Shown in pieces: positions 32,758 to 38,826 of a DNA stretch of 38,826 nt (its first letter is position 1; each line of letters starts with the position of its first letter). Origin of the DNA: Bacteroidales bacterium (GTDB lineage Bacteria > Bacteroidota > Bacteroidia > Bacteroidales > UBA932); assembly GCA_030695025.1 (NCBI GenBank), contig JAUYTX010000073.1:1-38826 (forward strand), read 5' to 3'. A program made the translations under genes and the position numbers. The notes under the pieces were generated by a model. The model saw only the letters and a list, made by a program, of their open reading frames with translations. It searched no databases and had not been told where the DNA came from.

Positions 32758-33858
32758 ATGAATCAGCTTGCAAAATACATAATCGGAATTGCAGTCTTTC
32801 TGATAATCGGTTTCATTGCATGGTATTTCAGCGATATAGTGATATACATTATAATTTCTGCGGTACTTTCACTTATGGGCAAGCCATTGATGGACAGACT
32901 TACAGCTATAAGCATTAAAAAATTTTCAATACCAAAAAGTGTTGCTGCAGCGATCACACTTGGAGTTATGTTTACCATCATAATCTCCATTTTTCTTTTT
33001 ATTGCCCCTCTTGCCGGCAAACTCTTTACCAGTATCAGCACAATAAAAATTGAGTCATTGGGTATAATGATTGCAGGACCATTGAAGGACCTCAATAATT
33101 TTATTATTGGAACCTTTCCGACGCTGGGATTAGACTTCCGAATTGAAAACATTGTTATTGATGAGTTTCAGAAGATTTTCACTACTTCTTCTGTTGCCTC
33201 GTTTTTTGCATCTGTAACCTCCCTTCTATTTAATACTGTTATTGCTGTACTTGTTATATCCTTTATAACATTCTTCTTTCTTAAAGAGCAGAATATGTTT
33301 GACAACATGGTTATTGCCTTGTTTCCCGATAAATATGAAGAGAATGTCAAAAGAGCATTGGCATCTGTAAACAGACTATTGGTAAGATATTTTATTGGCA
33401 TTAGCCTCCAGACTGTGTGTATTGTCGTACTTAATACAACTGGCCTCTATTTAATTGCCGGGCTTGATTTTTCGCTGGCAATTGTATTGGCCTCATTAGC
33501 CGGTATCCTGAATATTATTCCGTACGTTGGCCCCTGGATTGGAGCGTTTTTTGGTGTCTTGTTTACACTGACTATTCAGACTCCGGAGGGTGTTGAAATT
33601 GGGAACCTGATTATTAAACTTGTTGCGGTGTTTTTATCAACTCAACTTATCGACAACTTTGTTCTTCAACCTTTAATATTTTCAAACAGCGTAAAGGCTC
33701 ATCCATTAGAGATTTTTATAGTTCTTCTTATTGCTGCCAGTGTTGCAGGGGTTATAGGGATGTTGGTGGCAATTCCCTCTTATACTGTTATACGAGTGTT
33801 CGCCCGGGAGTTTTTTTCACACTTTAAACTTGTTCAAAAACTCACAGATAAGATCTAA
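32758..33858 (+). CDS. AI-2E family transporter (PerM/YdiK-like membrane protein)
   Basis: This 366-residue membrane protein of the AI-2E transporter family has two N-terminal helices, a central more polar region (about residues 90-145) and a C-terminal helix bundle. Family segments seen are ITFFFLKEQNMFDNMVIALF, ASLAGILNIIPYVGPWIGAFFGVL and SNSVKAHPLEIFIVLLIAASVAGVIGMLVAIP. Family members are proposed to export small molecules or exchange ions; the AI-2 link comes from one E. coli member and should not be assumed here. It is a single-gene unit ending at a bidirectional terminator. Confidence 0.88.
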   Translation: MNQLAKYIIGIAVFLIIGFIAWYFSDIVIYIIISAVLSLMGKPLMDRLTAISIKKFSIPKSVAAAITLGVMFTIIISIFLFIAPLAGKLFTSISTIKIESLGIMIAGPLKDLNNFIIGTFPTLGLDFRIENIVIDEFQKIFTTSSVASFFASVTSLLFNTVIAVLVISFITFFFLKEQNMFDNMVIALFPDKYEENVKRALASVNRLLVRYFIGISLQTVCIVVLNTTGLYLIAGLDFSLAIVLASLAGILNIIPYVGPWIGAFFGVLFTLTIQTPEGVEIGNLIIKLVAVFLSTQLIDNFVLQPLIFSNSVKAHPLEIFIVLLIAASVAGVIGMLVAIPSYTVIRVFAREFFSHFKLVQKLTDKI

Positions 33859-33893
33859 ATATTGAAAAGTATATATTGATTCGATTACATACG

Positions 33894-33926
33894 AAAAGAG
33901 GAGGCAATAATTTGCCCCCTCTTTTT
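33894..33926. terminator. Bidirectional terminator between the AI-2E transporter and TPR genes
   Basis: The stem AAGAGGAGGCAA/TTGCCCCCTCTT (33896-33907 with 33912-33923) has one A-C mismatch. It is followed by five T on the plus strand and four T on the minus strand. Both flanking genes point into it. Confidence 0.8.
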
Positions 33927-33949
33927 AATATGTCAAATTATCAGAATAA

Positions 33950-35260
33950 TTATTCCTTGCGTGACAAAGCGTTGAATTTTTCAAATTTTGCCATGTACTC
34001 AGGGCTTTTCTCTCTGAATCTGAAATAGATATTTTTAAGATACTCGGCTACAACTGCTTTAATCTCTTCGTCAGTTGACGCTTCATAGCATTTCTCAAAA
34101 GGATCTAATGCAGCTTCCAGATTTTTCTCAAGATCTTTAACCAAAGCTTCGTATTTTGCATCATCCAGCTCCTCAGAAGCTTTTACCTGAATATCAACAG
34201 CCTTATCGTAATATGCAGCACCAATTGCAAAATAACCGAAATAGTAGTTTGGATCGATCTCTACAGATTTTTTGTAGGACTCTACTGCTTTCTCTATGTT
34301 ATTCATGTTTTTCCACACATTACCTTCGGCATAATAGAGAGTTGCATTGTTTGGTTCATTCGCCTGAGCAGCACTAATTAGCTCAAGGATTTTTGCAGGG
34401 TCGTCGTTTGATTCGATGTAGGTGTTTATAAGAGATACTAGAATACTTTGAGTTCCGGGGTATTTCCTGAAACCTGTGTTCAAAATCTCTTTAGTCATCT
34501 CAATATCTGATTTTACCTTGTAAGCCTCAGCCAGATATGAGTATGCATCACCTTTTGCATCATAACCATTATCAATCGCTTTTGTAAAGAATTTAATCGC
34601 TCTGTCATGATCTTGTCCAAGAAATGCAGTCAATCCGGCATAATACATAAATACAGTATCAACCTGATTAACCATTTTGTGCATTCCAAGATTTACAGCG
34701 CTTTCAAAGTTGTTTGAAGACTCCTTGAAGTTGCCAAGAGCATAAGCACACAAAGCTTCGTTGAAATACCTGCTTTTCAGCGCGATAAGCTGATCTGTAA
34801 TCTCTTTTGTTCTGGTGTTTTTTGTATCAAGCTCAGCAGCTATGTCAAGCGATTTTACAGCCTCTCCCAAAAGATCTTCATTTATATACTTATTAGTTAT
34901 AACCCATGCAGCCAGATCTCCGTTTTCTGCATAGTAGAGCTTTTTGTCAGTATATTCATCAATTACATATTGGGTGCCGTTAAGAGATTCTTCAGTTGTG
35001 TTTACTATTCGCTGGTCTTTAAGCAGAACTTTAACTTCAACTCTTGAAGCTCCTATCCAAATTGTTTTTATCGGGGCGTCATATACTGCAGCATAAGCAG
35101 AGGCCAGTTTAGTCCAAGTCTGAGGGTTTTCTGCCTTTTTAACATTGGCTGCTTCTTGCTTTGCTTTTTCAAATGCCTTAACGGCATCGGCAACATCTTT
35201 TGTTTGTGCTCCCAACTGTACTGCTAACAGCAGGGAAAGTGCGATTAATAATTTTTTCAT
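33950..35260 (-). CDS. Secreted tetratricopeptide-repeat (TPR) protein
   Basis: This 436-residue protein starts with a signal peptide, MKKLLIALSLLLAVQLGAQ, with a probable cut after GAQ. No lipobox Cys is present, so it is likely periplasmic. After a region with WTKLASAYAAVYDA, several TPR units follow. Clear ones are near AAQANEPNNATLYYAEGNVW and MNNIEKAVESYKKSVEIDPN, with earlier copies around FLGQDHDRAIKFFTKAIDNG. TPR proteins serve as protein-binding scaffolds; the partner is unknown. The start at 35260 is preferred over 35290 because it opens the signal peptide. It lies 38 bases after the gyrA stop and is probably co-transcribed, though no functional link to gyrase is evident. Confidence 0.87.
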   Translation of the reverse strand: MKKLLIALSLLLAVQLGAQTKDVADAVKAFEKAKQEAANVKKAENPQTWTKLASAYAAVYDAPIKTIWIGASRVEVKVLLKDQRIVNTTEESLNGTQYVIDEYTDKKLYYAENGDLAAWVITNKYINEDLLGEAVKSLDIAAELDTKNTRTKEITDQLIALKSRYFNEALCAYALGNFKESSNNFESAVNLGMHKMVNQVDTVFMYYAGLTAFLGQDHDRAIKFFTKAIDNGYDAKGDAYSYLAEAYKVKSDIEMTKEILNTGFRKYPGTQSILVSLINTYIESNDDPAKILELISAAQANEPNNATLYYAEGNVWKNMNNIEKAVESYKKSVEIDPNYYFGYFAIGAAYYDKAVDIQVKASEELDDAKYEALVKDLEKNLEAALDPFEKCYEASTDEEIKAVVAEYLKNIYFRFREKSPEYMAKFEKFNALSRKE

Positions 35261-35298
35261 TTTGAATATTCGGATTTTAAAGATTAACATATAATTTA

Positions 35299-37800
35299 TT
35301 AAATTTCAGAATCAATGTCTTCAGCGGGTTTATCTTCACTCTTATTAACACTGCAAACTGCTGCGATACTGTCCCCCTCTTTAATATTAATAAGTTTTAC
35401 GCCTTGTGTTGCCCTTCCGGCCAGTCTAATGTTAGATACACCAACCCTTATTGTAATGCCTGATTTGTTAATGATCATCAGGTCATTTTCATCGGTTACA
35501 TCTTTAATAGCAATAAGTGAGCCAGTTTTTTCGGTGATGTTAATTGTTTTAACCCCTTTTGCACCTCTGCTGGTTATTCTGTAGTCGTCAAGATGCGATC
35601 TTTTACCAAAGCCTTTTTCACTTACTACAAGAATATGGCGCTCTTCATTTTGTTGATGTTCAGGATTAATACATATCATTCCAATTACCTCATCACTTTC
35701 AGAAATGTTAATTCCCCTGACTCCTGCACCCGTTCTTCCGATGGCTCTTGCATCTTTTTCATTGAATCTTACACATTTCCCATTTCTGGCAGCCAATAAT
35801 ATTTCACTGTTACCATTTGTTAGAACTGCTTCGAGCAACTCATCATTTTCCCTGATTGTGATAGCATTAACTCCATTAACCCTTGGCCTTGAATACGCTT
35901 CAAGTGAGGTCTTTTTAACAGTCCCTCTTTTTGTTGCAAGAACAATAAAGTTATTATTAATATACTCTTTATCAGTTAGTTTTGGCACATTGATATATGC
36001 ACATACTTTATCGTCCTGCGAAATATTTAATACATTTTGAATTGCTCTTCCTTTGGATGCTTTTGAGCCTTCGGGTACTTCATATACCTTAAGCCAGAAA
36101 CATTTTCCATTTTTTGTAAAGAACAGCATCGTACTATGCATATTGGCAACATAAATGTGTTCGATGAAGTCTGTATCGCGGGTTGTACTTCCCTTAACTC
36201 CCACTCCTCCTCTGTGTTGAATTCTATATTCGTTCAATGGAGTTCTCTTAATATATCCAAGATGTGAAATTGTTATTACAACATCTTCGTCCGGATAAAA
36301 GTCTTCGGGGTTAAAATCTTCTGCAGAAGGCTCTATTACCGTTCTTCTTGCATCACCATAGCTCGCTTTAAGTTGAACCAGCTCATCTTTAATAATTGAC
36401 ATCTGAAGCGTCAAGTCGCTCAAAATATCATTTAGATACGCTATCAGTTTCATGAGTTCATCGTACTCTCCCTGCAGCTTTTCTCTTTCAAGACCGGTGA
36501 GTTGCCTTAGTCGCATTTCAACAATTGCCGAAGCTTGAGCTTCTGAGAAAGTGAAACGCTCCATTAATCTTGTTCTTGCCTCGTCAACGGTTTTTGACGA
36601 CCTGATTATTGCAATAACTTCATCTATAAAATCAAGTGCTATTAGCAAAGCTTCAAGAATGTGAGCCCTTTTCTGAGCTTGTTCCAACTCAAATTTTGCA
36701 CGCCTTATTATAACATCATGCCTATGGCGAACAAAATATTTGATCATCTGCTTAAGATTCAGCAACCTAGGCCTTCCGTCAACTAGTGCGATATTGTTTA
36801 CGGAAAAACTTGATTGAAGTAATGTCATTTTGAAAAGCGTGTTCAGAACCACATTCGCCACAGCACCGATCTTAAGTCGGATAACCATTCTCATACCGTT
36901 CCTGTCACTCTCGTCATTTACATATGCTATACCATCTACTTTTTTATCCTCAACAAGCTCAGCTATTTTTTCTATAAGCTCCCTTTTGTTTACCATGTAA
37001 GGAATCTCAGTTACAACAATGGTTTCACGACCACTGTCACTCACTTCGATATCAGTTTTTGATCTTACTACGATTCTACCCTTTCCGGTTTCAAAGGCAT
37101 CTTTGATTCCCTGATAACCGAGGATAATACCTCCGGTAGGAAAGTCAGGACCTTTAATATATTGAATAAGCTCATCGGTTGTAATTTCATTGTTGTCTAT
37201 GTATGCACATATAGCGTCAACAGTTTCCGATAGGTTATGAGGAGGCATATTGGTAGCCATACCAACAGCAATTCCTGATGCTCCGTTTAATAGAAGAAGC
37301 GGCGCTTTGGCAGGAAGGACTACCGGTTCCTGAAGCGAATCATCAAAATTCGGTTTAAAATCGACTGTATTTTTATCAAGGTCGGTTAAAACCTCTTCAG
37401 CAATTTTTCTAAAGCGTGCCTCAGTATAACGCATCGCAGCAGCTGAGTCTCCGTCTATTGAACCATAGTTACCCTGCCCATCTACCAACATGTACCTCAG
37501 ACTCCATTCCTGAGCCATTCTTACCATTGCTTCGTATACACTTGAATCACCATGCGGGTGATATTTACCTAAAACTTCCCCGACAATACGGGCAGATTTT
37601 TTGTAACTTGCGCCCGAGGTCAGACCAAGGTCATACATTCCGTAAAGAACCCTTCTGTGAACGGGCTTTAACCCATCTCTCACATCAGGAAGAGCACGCG
37701 AAACGATTACCGACATCGAATAATCGATGTAAGCACTTTTCATCTCGTCCTCTATGTTGATTTTAATAATTCTTGAGTTGTTATCAGAATCCTGAATCAT
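35299..37800 (-). CDS. gyrA: DNA gyrase subunit A
   Basis: This 833-residue subunit of the type II topoisomerase cuts and rejoins DNA to introduce negative supercoils. The catalytic tyrosine is Tyr125 in [11 protein letters not shown]. The quinolone region reads [10 protein letters not shown]; Ser86 matches the sensitive E. coli Ser83, and Glu90 replaces Asp87. The C-terminal beta-pinwheel starts near residue 505, and its GyrA box reads QHRGGVG (528-534), a relaxed form of QRRGGKG. The tail is acidic. GyrB is not in the window. It is divergent from clpC across 121 bases and is followed by the TPR gene. A near-match -7 (TACTTTAG, 37836-37843, minus strand) may drive it. Confidence 0.96.
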   Translation of the reverse strand: MIQDSDNNSRIIKINIEDEMKSAYIDYSMSVIVSRALPDVRDGLKPVHRRVLYGMYDLGLTSGASYKKSARIVGEVLGKYHPHGDSSVYEAMVRMAQEWSLRYMLVDGQGNYGSIDGDSAAAMRYTEARFRKIAEEVLTDLDKNTVDFKPNFDDSLQEPVVLPAKAPLLLLNGASGIAVGMATNMPPHNLSETVDAICAYIDNNEITTDELIQYIKGPDFPTGGIILGYQGIKDAFETGKGRIVVRSKTDIEVSDSGRETIVVTEIPYMVNKRELIEKIAELVEDKKVDGIAYVNDESDRNGMRMVIRLKIGAVANVVLNTLFKMTLLQSSFSVNNIALVDGRPRLLNLKQMIKYFVRHRHDVIIRRAKFELEQAQKRAHILEALLIALDFIDEVIAIIRSSKTVDEARTRLMERFTFSEAQASAIVEMRLRQLTGLEREKLQGEYDELMKLIAYLNDILSDLTLQMSIIKDELVQLKASYGDARRTVIEPSAEDFNPEDFYPDEDVVITISHLGYIKRTPLNEYRIQHRGGVGVKGSTTRDTDFIEHIYVANMHSTMLFFTKNGKCFWLKVYEVPEGSKASKGRAIQNVLNISQDDKVCAYINVPKLTDKEYINNNFIVLATKRGTVKKTSLEAYSRPRVNGVNAITIRENDELLEAVLTNGNSEILLAARNGKCVRFNEKDARAIGRTGAGVRGINISESDEVIGMICINPEHQQNEERHILVVSEKGFGKRSHLDDYRITSRGAKGVKTINITEKTGSLIAIKDVTDENDLMIINKSGITIRVGVSNIRLAGRATQGVKLINIKEGDSIAAVCSVNKSEDKPAEDIDSEI

Positions 37801-37802
37801 CG

Positions 37803-37810
37803 TATATTTG
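37803..37810 (+). promoter_or_regulatory. Possible -7 element (TATATTTG) for clpC
   Basis: A TAnnTTTG match directed toward clpC, with a TTG 22 bases upstream. It lies right next to the gyrA start codon and would leave a leader of about 105 bases. Another, weaker candidate (TAAATTTA, 37896-37903) sits nearer the clpC ATG. Confidence 0.3.
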
Positions 37811-37921
37811 TAATTTCATTTTTAAAAAAGAGGTGCTAAAGTACGAAGAAAAAATCTCTTGAACAAATTGTAAACATAATTGTCTTAATTGTATATAAAT
37901 TTAACTATTTCCACATAAGAA

Positions 37922-38826
37922 ATGAACCTTCAATTGTCAGATGAACTAAGCGAAATTATCTCTTACAGCAGAGAGGAGGCAATGAGACTCGGAAGCTACA
38001 CAATCAGCTCCGACCATCTCGTACTGGGTATAATACGTCACCAGGATAACTCTGCCTTTGAGATACTTATGAAATTCGGAGTGGATCACAAGATCCTAAA
38101 GGGACGAATTGATGAAAAGATTAAAACCGGAGAGATGGTCCCATTTGAGCAGGCAGATAAACTCAATCTGACAAAAGGGGCTGAAAACTCATTAAAAGTA
38201 ATGTATCTTGAGGCCAGATCTCTCGAAGAGAGTAAGCCCGGTCCATTACATCTTTTACTGGCAATTATGAGAGTAGAAGAGTGTATTTCTGTTGAAATTC
38301 TAAGGGAGTTTCAGATTACCTATGACAGCTTAAGAGCAACTCTGAAAGGGAAACAAATTCCAAAACCCAATTCAGTATCTGCATTCGAAGATGACACTGA
38401 AGGAAGGCCAAAAAGTCCGGGACCTGATCCACTACAAAAAAGTGCAAAAACATCTAAACCAACTTCTGATACACCTGTGATCGACAGTTTTGGATTTGAC
38501 CTGACAAAGGCAGCTCAGGAGGGTAAACTTGACCCTGTAGTTGGCAGGGACAGAGAGATTGAAAGACTTGCTCAGATTCTGGGCAGACGCAAAAAAAATA
38601 ATCCTGTTATAATAGGTGAACCTGGTGTTGGAAAATCTGCAATTGCAGAGGGTCTTGCCCTAAGGATTGCATCTAAAAGAGTTTCACAAGCTCTGCTCAA
38701 CAAAAGAATTGTAACACTTGATATAGGCTCCATAGTAGCCGGAACAAAATACAGGGGGCAATTTGAAGAGAGAATGAAGGCTATTTTAAATGAAATAAGC
38801 AAAAATCCAAATATCATACTCTTTAT
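37922..38826 (+). CDS. clpC: ClpC-type AAA+ unfoldase, N-terminal part (runs off the window)
   Basis: This open frame has 301 codons and no stop before the right edge. It encodes the N-terminal third of a Clp ATPase that unfolds proteins for the ClpP protease. Two Clp-N repeats cover about residues 5-140 (ISSDHLVLGIIRHQDN and PGPLHLLLAIMRVEE). A low-complexity linker rich in Lys, Pro and Ser follows (about 145-190). The first AAA+ module then begins with DPVVGRDREIERLAQIL, Walker A GEPGVGKSA and VAGTKYRGQFEERM. The Walker B motif is just being entered at the edge. ClpC rather than ClpA or ClpB is inferred from the N domain and phylum. The start at 37922 gives the usual N terminus. Confidence 0.92.
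   Translation, partial: MNLQLSDELSEIISYSREEAMRLGSYTISSDHLVLGIIRHQDNSAFEILMKFGVDHKILKGRIDEKIKTGEMVPFEQADKLNLTKGAENSLKVMYLEARSLEESKPGPLHLLLAIMRVEECISVEILREFQITYDSLRATLKGKQIPKPNSVSAFEDDTEGRPKSPGPDPLQKSAKTSKPTSDTPVIDSFGFDLTKAAQEGKLDPVVGRDREIERLAQILGRRKKNNPVIIGEPGVGKSAIAEGLALRIASKRVSQALLNKRIVTLDIGSIVAGTKYRGQFEERMKAILNEISKNPNIILF

Noticed and set aside
37416-37760. 114-codon frame on the plus strand inside gyrA
   Set aside because: It is antisense to a highly conserved part of gyrA and is a by-product of its codon use.
1-38826. tRNA, CRISPR array, prophage, toxin-antitoxin or restriction system
   Set aside because: No cloverleaf-compatible gap, regularly spaced repeat or matching protein family was seen; nearly all DNA is accounted for by the listed genes.

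Overview
The window looks like a chromosomal stretch of a member of the phylum Bacteroidota, most likely order Bacteroidales. The evidence is the compact primary sigma factor of 286 residues, at least ten upstream regions carrying the Bacteroidota -7 promoter element TAnnTTTG, weak or absent Shine-Dalgarno sequences, lipoproteins with short signal peptides, an S46 dipeptidyl-peptidase, and a short RRM-type RNA-binding protein. The DNA is AT-rich and densely coding. No stretch above 300 bases lacks a gene, and I saw no tRNA, rRNA, CRISPR array, prophage or plasmid gene. Genus and species cannot be given from this alone.

Layout, left to right. Positions 1-145 hold the 3' end of an IS4-like transposase and a candidate IS right end. 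A rightward operon follows: polyprenol-phosphate mannosyltransferase, dihydroorotase (pyrC) and an EamA transporter. From 3118 to 18293 everything is on the minus strand. In transcription order this is htrA-rpoD-peptidase M3 (18293-13811), a NhaP-type antiporter (13728-12502), an AGCS symporter-argS-ygiQ operon (12457-7583), a small acidic conserved-looking protein (7505-7122), and clc-tex (7054-3118). dnaN and a DnaQ-like exonuclease run rightward (18378-20306) into a convergent BaiN/HI0933-like flavoprotein. A divergent, orphan metal/cobalamin-type binding lipoprotein follows. The minus-strand operon ackA-ptb-buk (26026-22808) comes next, then comEC on plus, a second EamA transporter on minus, a PurF paralogue and an RRM protein on plus, an S46 peptidase on minus and an AI-2E family transporter on plus. 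The window closes with the minus-strand pair gyrA-TPR protein and the start of clpC on plus, which runs off the edge.

How it fits together. Much is housekeeping: replication (dnaN, dnaQ-like, gyrA), transcription (rpoD, tex), translation (argS) and protein quality control (htrA, clpC). The accessory metabolism points to peptide and amino-acid use. There is a predicted lipoprotein oligopeptidase, a secreted S46 dipeptidyl-peptidase with the Arg that marks the Asp/Glu-specific DPP11 type, a Na+/amino-acid symporter, and an acyl-kinase operon that could make ATP from acetyl-, butyryl- or branched-acyl-phosphates.

I found no obviously new multi-gene system. The most interesting items are residue-level departures in familiar enzymes. 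The PurF paralogue has lost its glutaminase catalytic and glutamine-binding residues but kept its PRPP loop. The dihydroorotase has Gln in place of the first metal-binding His. The ClC protein lacks the internal proton glutamate. Also notable are an uncharacterised protein with basic and acidic tails and overlapping divergent promoters.
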